DNA of 64,000 nucleotides from Candidatus Competibacteraceae bacterium. GTDB lineage: Bacteria > Pseudomonadota > Gammaproteobacteria > Competibacterales > Competibacteraceae. The stretch covers positions 186,001 to 250,000 of the forward strand of contig JADJQQ010000018.1 in the NCBI GenBank assembly GCA_016712625.1, written 5' to 3'. Made by a program: the position numbers and the translations under genes. Numbering within the stretch: position 1 is the stretch's first letter; the number at the start of each line of letters is the position of its first letter. The notes beneath the pieces were generated by a model that did no database searches, was not told the origin of the DNA, and worked only from the letters and a program-made list of their open reading frames with translations. Shown here in pieces: positions 54,425 through 63,070 of this stretch.

Positions 54425-54960
54425 CGTTTCCAGCCTCTACCGCCACGGTCCGCTGGCCACGCCTGACCGACCGGGAATTGGCCTGGTGCCTGCGCTCCCA
54501 GCAGGTGATCCGTCATCGCTCGGTCATCCGCCTGTTTGCGGTGGTCAGCCGGCTGGGGGATGGCATGTTCTGGTATGGCTTGATAGCCGCGTTGCTACTG
54601 CTTCGGGGCACGGCCGCCGTCCCGGTGGTCAGTCGGATGCTGCTGGTCGGCGCGGTCGGCTTGGTCCTGTACAAAGCATTGAAAGCGCGCACGATCCGTT
54701 TTCGCCCGTACGCCCGCAACCGCCAAATCGAGCCGCGCGTGGCGCCGCTGGATGAGTACAGCTTTCCGTCGGGGCATACCTTGCACGCGGTGTCCTTCAC
54801 CCTGGTCGCGGTTTACTACTATCCAGCGCTCGGATGGTTGTTGATCCCGTTCGCGATGCTGGTAGCGCTGTCGCGCATCGTTTTAGGGCTGCACTACCCC
54901 AGCGACGTGCTGGCTGGCGCGTTGCTGGGCGCCGCGCTGGCGATCTTGGCCTTGCCATGA
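54397..54960 (+). CDS. PAP2-family membrane phosphatase
   Basis: A 187-residue membrane protein with about five hydrophobic segments and the three phosphatase motifs in order: K-x6-RP in KARTIRFRPY, PSGH in EYSFPSGHTLHA, and SR-x5-H-x3-D in SRIVLGLHYPSDV. Such enzymes dephosphorylate phosphatidate, diacylglycerol pyrophosphate or undecaprenyl pyrophosphate. AAGGAG precedes the ATG, which lies inside the end of the GT gene. In this setting it could supply diacylglycerol for glycolipid or betaine lipid. Confidence 0.9.
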   Translation: MPDRRSPNLTFPASTATVRWPRLTDRELAWCLRSQQVIRHRSVIRLFAVVSRLGDGMFWYGLIAALLLLRGTAAVPVVSRMLLVGAVGLVLYKALKARTIRFRPYARNRQIEPRVAPLDEYSFPSGHTLHAVSFTLVAVYYYPALGWLLIPFAMLVALSRIVLGLHYPSDVLAGALLGAALAILALP

Positions 54961-55148
54961 GCGGTCATCCCGATTTAACGAACCGGTAAAATAGCTGCAA
55001 CGCAACGCGCCTAGGCTTGCTCGCACCGTTGTTACCCGCCGTTCCGGGAGCCTGCCTTGAGCATCGAATTATCTGGTATTGCCGCCCCTACCGCCCACCT
55101 GCTTCCGATCCCTTCTCCCCCGTCAGCAGCCGCGGCCGCGGCGCTTTG

Positions 55149-55850
55149 ATGGCGCTGGCGCGCTCCAGCGAGGACATCCGAGCGGCCCAGCGCCTGCGTT
55201 ACACGGTCTTCGCCGAAGAGATGGGGCCAAACTACATAATCGGTTGCCGGTGTGGATCGTGACGCGCTCGACGAGCATTGCCAGCATCTGATCGTCCGCG
55301 ACGGCTTCGGCCAGGTGGTCGGCTGCACCCGCATCCTCACCGCCGACGCTGCCGAGCACGCTGGCGGTTTTTATTCAGAAACCGAATTTGATCTGGGACC
55401 GGTGTTGACGCTGCCAGGCCGCTTGATGGAGATCGGCCGCACCTGCGTCCATCCCGATTACCGCAATGGGGCGACCATCGGTACGCTGTGGTCCGGTTTA
55501 GCGACCTTCATCGCCAAACACGCGATCGACTATCTGATCGGTTGCGCCAGCATCCCGCTGGGAGAGGATGGCGGCGCGGCGCGGGCGCTCTACGCTGAAT
55601 TGGCGCAACGCCATCTGGTCCCGGAACCGCTGCGGGTGCAACCGCGCTGGCCGCTACCCCGCCGCGATGGCCTTGCGCCGCTGGTCGGCTCGATGCCGCC
55701 CTTGCTCAAGGCGTATTTGCGGCTGGGGCGCGGATCGGCGGCGAGCCGTGCTTGGACCCGGATTTCCATGTCGCCGATGTTTTCATCCTACTGTCCACTC
55801 GGCGCATTGAACGGCGCTACGCCCGGCATTTCCTGGATCGCGATCAATGA
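55149..55850 (+). CDS. olsB: OlsB-type ornithine N-acyltransferase, frameshifted three times
   Basis: GNAT-fold acyl-ACP:ornithine N-acyltransferase, first enzyme of ornithine lipid synthesis. Conserved pieces lie in three frames: RAAQRLRYTVFAEEMG, AKLHNRLP, then GVDRDALDEHCQHLIVRDGF with GRLMEIGRTCVHPDYRNG and YLIGCASIPL, and finally EPCLDPDFHVADVFILLSTR. The shifts at 55223-55226, about 55249 and 55725-55728 are each repaired by adding one G to a G run. The gene ends at 55848-55850, overlapping the olsA start by ATGA. The N-terminus may extend farther upstream in another frame. Confidence 0.78.
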
Positions 55851-56655
55851 GCGCCCTCTGGCGAAGCGGCTTGGCCCGCATCGTCCGGCGCGGTATGCGC
55901 ATACCCCTGCTAAGCCTGCATCTTTTGATGGGCCTGGTTATCGCCGCCGCGCTGGGGCGGGCCGCCAGCGCCGCTACCGCTCCACCACGCCGCTGGTCTG
56001 GTGGAGTCGGCGGTTATGCTGGATTCTAAACGTGAGGTTCCATGTAACGGAACCCCGCATGCCGGCGACACCCTATTCGTGGCCAATCACATTTCATGGC
56101 TCGATATCTTCTGCATCGCGGCGGTCTGCCCCACTCACTTTCTAGCCAAACGAGATGTGGCGGCTTGGCCGCTGTTTGGTTGGCTGTGCCGTCGGGCGGG
56201 GACCGCGTTTATCCAGCGCGGCCGTAGCGACGGCGCGACGGAAGCCATCGAGCAACTGGTTTGGCGCTTGCGTCGCGGCGAGCGCGTGCTGGTGTTTCCA
56301 GAAGGCACTTCGACCATCGGTGAATCCGTCAGGCGGTTTCATCCCCGACTGTTTAGCGGCGCTGCTGGCCCGCTGCTCGGTGCAGGCCATCGCTTTGCGT
56401 TATCCCCATGCGCGAGGAACCAACCCCGCCGTGCCTTTTGTCGGTGACGATGCGCTCTTGCCGCATCTGTGGCGGCTGCTGGGCGAGCCGGCTATTCGCG
56501 TCGAACTTCATTTTGGCGAGGTCTATTTTTCGCCGCATTTCTCTCGGGATGCATTAGCCAGGCTAACTTACAGCGAAGTATGTCATTTTATAGGAATGTT
56601 ACAGGAGGGTCAGACAGTAAGCCGTATGATTTGCAAACCGCCGTCCGCCCTCTAA
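55847..56655 (+). CDS. olsA: OlsA-type lyso-ornithine lipid O-acyltransferase, frameshifted
   Basis: PlsC-family 1-acyl-glycerol-3-phosphate acyltransferase-like protein of about 265 residues, adding the second acyl chain in ornithine lipid synthesis. The catalytic motif is NHISWLD, followed by AFIQRGRSDGATEAIEQL and FPEGTST. Frame changes are needed near 55965, at 56050 (a missing G in ACGGAACC) and near 56350. The N-terminal part (LHLLMGLVIAAALG) is a membrane segment. ATGA overlap with olsB supports a joint operon and favours OlsA over a housekeeping PlsC. Confidence 0.75.
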
Positions 56656-56929
56656 AGCCATTGGCTCTCGCCTTATTCAGCAAATAATTTAACGAGTCTC
56701 ATTCTTTCCGCATCCCTTCAGCAGTCTCTGCCCAGGGCCGAGTCGTCCATCTCAAAGTCTATGTATTGATCCGTCTGTTCCCGATCGTCGCCCCAGACGG
56801 CGACAGGGAATGATGGGCCACCAATCCCCTGAACTTGACCGCGCTGACGCGGATGCGCTTTGCCGGTTCTGCTTGGGCTATCGAAAATTATCACCAGGGT
56901 ATCAACAGTATTGCCAATTACTGGCGATT

Positions 56930-57169
56930 GCGCCCGCGCTGGAGGCGGCCGGGGCGGAGCCACTGAGTGAAGAGGCGGTTGCCACCGAGATCAACGCGGC
57001 GCGGCAGGCGCGAGGGCAAGAGCAGTCCAGGAATCCCCGGTCGATGCGACTCGTTCTTTACACCAACGTGGTGTTCTCCGCGCTGCTGTGGCGCGGCAAG
57101 CCTTATCAATTGCTCGACACAGTGAGCCAGCGTCCAGACGTTTATCTCTTCAGCAGTCCGGCCTTGCTG
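56930..57169 (+). pseudogene. Remnant of an antitoxin plus truncated PIN-domain toxin
   Basis: EEAVATEINAARQARGQ looks like the C-terminus of a small antitoxin, followed at 57044 by MRLVLYTNVVFSALLWRGKP and QLLDTVSQRPDVYLFSSPALL, the first 42 residues of a PIN-family toxin. The first catalytic Asp of PIN (usual LDTNV) is Tyr here, and the remaining acidic residues are gone, so the protein cannot be an active nuclease. The sequence then runs into unrelated codons. Confidence 0.6.
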
Positions 57170-57282
57170 GGCGACCCGCCGTGGGCGTTCCGCCTGCCCG
57201 GCGGCTCTATGCCCCGGCCTGGGTCGGGCCATGAAAGGCCCAGCCTGATGTTCGATTTCGCCACCGCCTGGCTGATCTAGCA

Positions 57283-58343
57283 CAAAGGGTGCCCGGCGGC
57301 AAAACCACGCTGGAAGCCCTCCATTACCTGGCCGCCCTTGGCCCGTCGCGCAAGCAGACGCTTGATAAGCCGCCGCTCGATATCATCGCCACCCCCTGGA
57401 AGCGATTGGTTTTTGATGAGGAGCATCGGGTCAGTCGGCGGGGCTACACGCTGTGCTTTCTCGACCAGCTGCAAGATGCGTTGCGAAGGCGGGATGTCTA
57501 TGTTGAAAACAGCGACCGCTGGGGCGATCCCAGGGCAAAGTTGTTGCGGGGCGCGGATTGGCAGGCGAACCGGGTGCAGGTCTGCCGCTCGCTGGGGCCT
57601 GAACCCGACCGAGATCATGACCGACACCGCTGGGACCAGTGACCTGGTGTTTGGCTTGTTCTGGCTACTCTCGGCCACCAATTTTCGCCCCGCCTGGCCG
57701 ACGCGGGCGAGGCGGTTCTCTTGGCGGGCAAACCCGAATGCGGATTAAGGGCGTGCTCAATGACCTGGCTCGTGGCCGCGTGGACACCCGCCGCATAGAG
57801 CAGCATTGGGATGACATGATCAGAGTCGCCGGGTCACTGAAACCGGGAACGGCGCAGGCATCCGAACCTCCGCACGCTGCTGAAAAGCGAACGGCCCTCC
57901 GGCCTGGCCAAGGCCATCATCGAGGCCGGACGCATCAACAAAACCGTGTACCCGCTCAACTACATCGACGACGAGGACTACCGCCGCCGGATCTTGACGC
58001 AGCTGAACCGCGGCGAGGGGCGGCATCGCCGTGGCCCGCGCCATTTGCCACGGTCAGCCGGGAGATCCGCAAGCGGTACCGCGAAGGCTAGGAGGACCAG
58101 CTGGGCGCGCTGGGGTTGGTGACCAACGCCGTCGTGTTGTGGAATACCCTCTACAGGCAGGCCGCGCTGGACCATTTGCGACGGCTGTCGGTGGACATCC
58201 GGGCGGAGGATGAACGCCGACTGTCGCCCTTGGGGCATGGGCATGTCAATGCTGGGGATTACTCGTTCACCCTGGCGGAGCAGGTCGTGAAAGGGCAACT
58301 CAGGCCGCTGAACCAGCCGACAGACGATATCGACGGCCCTTAG
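57283..58343 (+). pseudogene. Tn3-family transposase TnpA, C-terminal third, multiply frameshifted
   Basis: Several frames align in order with the end of Tn3-type TnpA: PWKRLVFDEEHRVSRRGYTL, DALRRRDVYVENSDRWGDPR, LAKAIIEAGRINK-like codons, IDDEDYRRRILTQLNRGEG, LGLVTNAVVLWNTLYRQAAL and LSPLGHGHVN with FTLAEQVVKGQLRPLN. At least four frame changes occur, and the N-terminal two thirds are missing. The stop codon lies inside the terminal inverted repeat at 58339. Confidence 0.85.
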
Positions 58344-58376
58344 CGTACGTTTCTGTACCGTTGAACTTCAAACCCC
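58339..58376 (+). mobile_element. 38-bp terminal inverted repeat of the first Tn3-family element (right end)
   Basis: From CTTAGCGTACG (58339) to CAAACCCC (58376), 38 bp, with the outer GGGG and inner TAAG (reverse complement) of Tn3/Tn21-family ends. It overlaps the tnpA stop codon, the usual arrangement. Confidence 0.75.
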
Positions 58377-58378
58377 GC

Positions 58379-58480
58379 TGTCAAGGCCATGCCGCTTCGC
58401 GGGGCGCTACGCGCCGCCTTGACAGCCGCTCCGCTTCGGCTGATGGGTCGCCAAGGCCAAACGGCTCACTCCGTTTGGCC
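58379..58480. repeat. Pair of hairpins directly outside the Tn3 end
   Basis: TGTCAAGGC (58379-58387) pairs with GCCTTGACA (58416-58424), and GGCCAAACGG (58455-58464) pairs with CCGTTTGGCC (58471-58480). Both are exact. They may be a host repeat that served as insertion target or part of a folded transcript. Confidence 0.5.
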
Positions 58481-58540
58481 GTCGGCTCAAACGGATTCCT
58501 AATGAAAATCTTTAGTTGCTCCTAGCAAGACCTCCTGATA

Positions 58541-58558
58541 GTTTTACTATGGTAAAAC
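58541..58558. promoter_or_regulatory. Probable MazE operator
   Basis: GTTTTACTATGGTAAAAC consists of exact 7-bp arms around TATG and lies 15 nt before the mazE start, where AbrB-type antitoxins bind to repress their own operon. Confidence 0.6.
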
Positions 58559-58573
58559 TTATAGGAGTCAGCC

Positions 58574-58817
58574 ATGTTGATGGCTTCATTACGTCGTTCT
58601 GGTGGCTCGTTGATTGTCACCATTCCCCAGTCCTATATTGAGCAAAACCAGCTTGAGGCAGGAGCTGTACTGTCCGTTGAGATTTCAGGCGCAGAGCTAC
58701 GGCTAAAACCTGCCGCCCGCGTCGGCGCTTTGGCAGAGTTGCTAGCCGCTACCCCCAAAGGATTACAGCGCGTAAGCGGGCTGGGATGAACTACCGCCGG
58801 TAGGAAACGAGCGATGA
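58574..58817 (+). CDS. MazE/ChpS-like antitoxin, frameshifted near the end
   Basis: An AbrB-fold antitoxin of about 80 residues: MLMASLRRSGGSLIVTIPQS followed by AGAVLSVEISGAELRLKP. As given it stops at 58789. A one-base change near 58780 restores GWDELPPVGNER-stop at 58815-58817, the usual ChpS-type ending that overlaps the toxin start (ATGA). AGGAG precedes the ATG. It would neutralise the adjacent MazF-type RNase. Confidence 0.75.
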
Positions 58818-59161
58818 AGGCTCCAAATCGGGGCGATATTCTCCACCTCCAGTTCGATCCAGCGAGCGGACGAGAGATGCAAGGCCCCCATTTCTGCATG
58901 GTGGTCTCGCCCAAGCCTTCAACCAGCGGTTTCAGCTCGCCTGGGTCTGTCCTATTTCCGGCGGTATGGCGGCCATAGCCCGCGATTCCGGCTTTCTCAT
59001 ACCGCTGACGGGGTCCGGCTTGAGGACAGACGGCAGCATTCACGCTCACCAAGTCAAGTCGCTAGACTGGAAAGCGAAAGGCGAGCATTGTTGAGCGCGC
59101 ACCGCCGCACATCGTTAGCCAAGTGCTGGAGTGCCTGATTTCGGTTTTGGAAGATGAGTGA
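58814..59161 (+). CDS. MazF/ChpB-like endoribonuclease toxin, frameshifted twice
   Basis: Opens with NRGDILHLQFDPASGREMQG and PHFCMVVSPK, the MazF SH3-like barrel with the GREMQGPH substrate loop. A missing base near 58915 leads to FNQRFQLAWVCPISGGMAAI and SLDWKAK, and a second near 59083 to ERAPPHIVSQVLECLISVLE with stop at 59159-59161. With both repaired it is a complete toxin of about 115 residues. As given it would be inactive, leaving an orphan antitoxin. Confidence 0.72.
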
Positions 59162-59413
59162 CTAAATCGAAAGCCGCCATGGACCAGTCGGCGAGCTGCA
59201 TTTTGAAACGTTACGGTTGCCTATGATGCCGCTAAGCAGCAGGTGAAGAATTGAAAAGCCGCAACCCTGACTGGAAGTGAGGTTTCTAAGAGGTTGCCTT
59301 GCTGAAAGCAAGTGAGGCTTAGCGTGCTTCAATTTCCGTTTCGTGGGCTGACCCTTAAAGATCGGTTCTTCTTTTATGAAGGATCGTACCGTAGTGGCCA
59401 TCTTGAGGCCGGC
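59162..59413. other. Spacer without recognised gene
   Basis: Only short shadow frames occur between the two toxin-antitoxin modules. The region near 59200-59220 contains AACGTTACGG, a loose variant of the short TAACGGAACG motif found at other junctions in the window. Confidence 0.3.
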
Positions 59414-59829
59414 TCAGGTTGGAATCGTGACCACGGGCAACAGGCCCAGCCGTCGTACCCGCCGAGCAAACTTGCGGTCATCGAAGGACGCCACGCGCTC
59501 GCAATCCCGATAGCTCGCATGGTGCAAGGCATCCGCCAAATCAAGCCCGGCCGCCGCGTGCGCGAGCGCCTGCCGCACGGCCTCACGATCTTCGATCATG
59601 ACTTGAGGTAAGGCTAGAAGGTGCTCCAAGATCGGGATAATTTCAGCGGCCGAAAAGCCATAGTAGCCGCGCATCACCCACTCCAATTCCAACAAGACTG
59701 TTTTGCACACCTTAAGCGGTTGGCCGGACTCGATCAGACGGCGCGCCGCGTCCCGCTATTTTCCGCTTCCGCGTCACCCACGTCTTGAATGTAATACCGA
59801 GCGAGAACGTTGGTATCCAAGCCGATCAT
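59414..59829 (-). CDS. VapC-like PIN-domain toxin, frameshifted
   Basis: The start MIGLDTNVLARYYIQDVGDA at 59829 holds the first PIN Asp; after a one-base gap near 59755 (a missing G) the frame continues LIESGQPLKVCKTVLLELEW, then DLADALHHASYRDC and ERVASFDDRKFARR, which supply the remaining acidic residues. The restored protein of about 138 residues is a complete VapC-type RNase. Its start overlaps the vapB stop. Confidence 0.78.
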
Positions 59830-60058
59830 GGCGTTAACAGATCGGCCGGATCAAAATCCGCTGGGAGGTAGGCCGCGGGCTTTTAGCATTCCGAAACCAT
59901 CCGGTGCGACCGCCCGCGGTGTGCTTTTGACGCGCAATTCAACATGATCTCCGACCAGGCAAAACTCGATGGTGCTTCCCCGCCGAATTCCCCAGCCGCT
60001 GCCGCACGGCTTTTGGAATCGTGACTTGGCCTTTACTCGTCACCGATGAATGGGTCAT
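59826..60058 (-). CDS. VapB-like AbrB-type antitoxin, frameshifted
   Basis: MTHSSVTSKGQVTIPKAVRQ is a clear AbrB/SpoVT swapped-hairpin N-terminus. Two one-base changes (near 59985 at CTGGGGAATT and near 59855) are needed to read RRGSTIEFCLVGDHVELRVK and the end FDPADLLTP, whose stop overlaps the vapC start by ATGA. It would repress its own promoter and block VapC. Confidence 0.7.
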
Positions 60059-60151
60059 GGGCTTCTCCAAAGTAATACTGAGTAATACTCTTCCCAGTCT
60101 ACCGTTTTCTGTAAGTCACGCCAACTTTAGAACGTTACGCTACTGACCGTC

Positions 60152-60400
60152 ATGATCGCGCTCGACGTCGATGCCCCCACAGACACCGCGCTCATCCGTC
60201 CCGATAATCTGGCCACTACCGAGTGCCACGCACTCGGCGCCGTACCGCTGGAATCGGAGTGGTTTGCCAATCTCCCGAACGGCGTGATTCAGGTCGGCGG
60301 CATGGGCATCCTGGAGCGCTTGAACCGCACCTTCAAGCACGCGTTCGTGTTTCGCCACAAGGGTACTACTCTTAACCTACGGAAGTCTTTTTGGGGCACT
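60152..60400 (+). pseudogene. Integrase-core (IS3/IS481-like) transposase fragment
   Basis: IQVGGMGILERLNRTFKHAF and VFRHKGTTL match the end of the rve integrase core around the catalytic Glu (E-R-x-N-R-T-x-K-x-x). The upstream D,D parts and the C-terminal tail are missing, and the frame then runs into a Tn3 fragment. Confidence 0.6.
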
Positions 60401-60595
60401 ACACAACCTATATCGACGCGGCCCCTCGCCCAATTGCGCGGAGGCCGCATGGTCAGGGACGAGGATGGCGCCAGACTTTCGCCGCTGATCCACGGACACA
60501 TCCACGTCCTCGGTCGGTACTCGTTCTTGATACCCGAATCCGTTGCTACAGGCGAACTGCGACCACTGCGCAATCCAGCACAATCTCCCGATTAG
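60391..60595 (+). pseudogene. C-terminal fragment of a second Tn3-family transposase
   Basis: TTYIDAA in one frame, then VRDEDGARLSPLIHGHIHVL and GRYSFLIPESVATGELRPLR in another. This is the same TnpA end as at 58.3 kb but clearly a different sequence, so two distinct Tn3-family elements left their right ends here. Confidence 0.8.
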
Positions 60596-60631
60596 CCACA
60601 CTCCATGCCGCTTTTTATAGCGTGACGCTGG

Positions 60632-60669
60632 CTTAAAAGGACTTTCCGTCCAATTGCTACTCAAACCCC
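60632..60669 (+). mobile_element. 38-bp terminal inverted repeat of the second Tn3-family element (right end)
   Basis: Again exactly 38 bp, from CTTAAAAGGAC to CTCAAACCCC, 36 nt after the tnpA stop. The outer 9 bases match the other Tn3 end while the middle differs. Confidence 0.65.
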
Positions 60670-60867
60670 TTCCCCGGCCGCTGCGATCCCGGTGGTGCGA
60701 ACCGGCACGCCCGCGCCCCGAAGTTAGGGGACCGTGGCTAAATTTGGGGGGCAGCTCAAGGCGAAATCTTCGTACGATTTTGGCTCAAGCCCGATGAGGC
60801 GATGGCAACGCTTGGGGCGTAGGAAGAGCGGCAAGAGGAACGGTCAGTCGCCGAACGAACTAAATCC

Positions 60868-61060
60868 TGAGTAATTTACTTGTATATTTTGGTTATTGTG
60901 CTACGGTCAAAACGTGTCATGGTATTCAAATAAAGTCAAACCTGCCGCGAGGTAGGGACAGAAAGTCGCCGATCCTGAGAGATTCCAGGAAAGCCGGACT
61001 GCCGAGGGCGACTCGCGTGAAGGTCGAGCGAAGCGGCGCGGCTTTTTTTGTTTGGCCAAG
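60868..61060 (-). repeat. Dispersed repeat of about 190 bp, copy 2 (inverted)
   Basis: Reverse complement of the element at 15960-16160. CTGAGTAATTTACTTGTA forms its left end; AGGAAAGCCGGACTGCC is the best-conserved core. The copy ends where the IS4-type transposase remnant begins. Confidence 0.6.
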
Positions 61061-61455
61061 ATCGAAATCTTCTTCCAGGTTTTGAAATCCAGCCGTCGAT
61101 GGACGCCATGCAACCGGCGCGCTGGAACGCATGGAGCGTGCCTTTGGCGATCTACCCGATCATCGTCTGGCGTATCTTGTGCACCTGGTCGCCTGCAGCC
61201 GCGACTGCCTGAACGTGCCGTGTGACGCGACGCTCAATCCGGGCATGGCGGGCCGCCCGGCTCGTGGCCCGGCGGTGCCAGCCTCCCCGGCACCGCCGTC
61301 CCCGGGAGATAGCGCGCCTCGCCGGCTTCGGCGGCTCCTTGGGTCGCAAAAGCGAGGTCATCCCGGTCCCAAAGCCCTTTGGGAAGGGATGCCGTGTGCC
61401 GAACTTCGCCATCGCCACCGCCACCGCCAAACAGGCGTTCGTTCCATCAGGCTGA
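61057..61455 (+). pseudogene. IS4/Tn5-type transposase C-terminal remnant, frameshifted
   Basis: KIEIFFQVLKSSRR corresponds to the Y-(2)-R-(3)-E region (I-E-x-F-F-x-x-L-K) of IS4-family transposases. LERMERAFGDLP, VHLVACSRDCLNVPCD and, in other frames, IARLAGFGGSLGRKSE and HPGPKALWEGM follow in the expected order. At least three frame changes make it inactive. Confidence 0.7.
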
Positions 61456-61492
61456 CTAGTGGGCAATCGAGTGCACTTTAAGGAGTTCAATC

Positions 61493-63070
61493 ATGAATGA
61501 CGCAGAATATAAATACCTTCGTGGATTGATTGAAGGATGGCAAAGAAGCAGTTCCTACCCGCTAATATGGATCAGATGGAGAAAACTTTTTTCGAAGCTG
61601 AATCCATCCACGAATGCCAACAATCTCGAGATTCAATTTTTGAAGGACTGGAAAAAGAGCCGAGGCAAGGAAACAACCAAGGAAGAACGCCAGAAGATTG
61701 AAAAAATCTGGAAAATCTCGCCAAGGCGTTGCCTGGCGTGACCAAGGGCACGTTGTCCGCGATCACGGCTTTAAGAGTGGCGATGCCATCAGTGGGTCCA
61801 CGGCGATTATGGATTATCCGCGCATCTTTGGCCCCCTCTTCTGTCGGCCTATCGGCCGCCGGTGGTCCTCCAGGTATGATCGTCGGGGCGATCTTCTCCA
61901 TGGTGGGGCAGATTCTCAGCTTCTTCGCCCCGGCAATCGGAGTCGCTGACGTCAAAGATCGAAAAGCTCTTGAGAGACTTAAAGGGCCGAAGAGATTCCA
62001 GAAGGATATCACCACGGTCTACCAAGCCATCGAGCGTACGCTCAGTTTGCGGCAAGCGGACGCCCGCAGGGCCTCGTCGGCGATGGACGGGGATCAGCCT
62101 CTCGTTGGACCCGATGGTCACTGACGAAATTATCAAGGCGATCAATCCCCTCGAAGGGAACACCGTGACGCTTTTCAGGGGAGCGATGAACTGGCTGAAC
62201 GAGCCAAAAAATCAACTTTCCTCGATCTCTGGCCCACTATCTTGAGCGCCGTGTGACAGGCGTGGGCCGATGATGGCGGCGGCCTTGACCCTGCTATCCT
62301 CGTCCATACAGATCTGAGGTTCAGAACCATTATGAGACGGCGAAAAAAACTGACTGACCCGAAGGAGACGCGCCTCGAGTTGAAAAGGCACTGATGAAGC
62401 TTCAAGCGCATGTAATCGCCCGTCTCGTGATTTTCAAAGCTGACAATGACTCCTCCTCTCTTGGAGATTTTACAAGAGCTTATGCCGGCAGCGCAGAATC
62501 GGGGGCAGGCCGTTCTTGGATGCCAGCGAGAACCGTCAAACCTACGCCAGCACCCATATCAAGCAAGGCGAATTTAGTCCCTTTAGGGGAGAGGATGGGA
62601 AATGCCTATCAGTGGCGGGTAACCAGGAAAGATATAGGCTCATCCCATCCCACGTACTACCAACTGGCAGTTGAATTGGGGGACAATGGTCGCACTTATA
62701 TATCGAAGATGCAGCCGCCATATACAGGCCAAGATAGCGCAGTTGGTCGATGAGAACGGGTTGATGAAATCCTTCCGTAGTCTTATCCGACATTTGGGCC
62801 GAACCTCGGCGACAAGCCGATCAACATCCGGTTTTATACCGCAAAGGGCAAGGTCATCACAGGGTGTGTGTCGACGTTGAGAAGGGCATGAACGAGGCAA
62901 GCCGTACCGGATACGCTCAACACTCAAAGCCGACGTCAAGTCGGTGCGCGTGCTCCATAATCCGCAAGCTGTTCCCGACGATCCGACAAACACGCTGACA
63001 TCCTGGAAGGCGCCGACTCTTGCGTCTGGCGGAGGACCTGCCAGAGAGAACCCGAGATCTTTGTAGACAT
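61493..63070 (+). pseudogene. Broken gene of unknown function with a strong ribosome binding site
   Basis: AAGGAG nine nt before ATG 61493 starts 82 codons (MNDAEYKYLRGLIEGWQRSS). Restoring one A near 61715 leads to NLAKALPGVTKGTLSAITAL, then GMIVGAIFSMVGQILSFFAP, a hydrophobic segment, and DITTVYQAIERTLS. Further frames hold YYQLAVELGDNGRTYI, LGDKPINIRFYTAKGKVITG and KPYRIRSTLKADVKSVRVLH. Amphipathic helices around one hydrophobic hairpin, followed by a beta-rich tail, resemble helical pore-forming toxins, but I recognise no family. Codon use and lower GC differ from the core genes. Confidence 0.4.

Noticed and set aside
59162..59413. Small frames between the toxin-antitoxin modules
   Set aside because: No ribosome binding site and no recognisable protein sequence.
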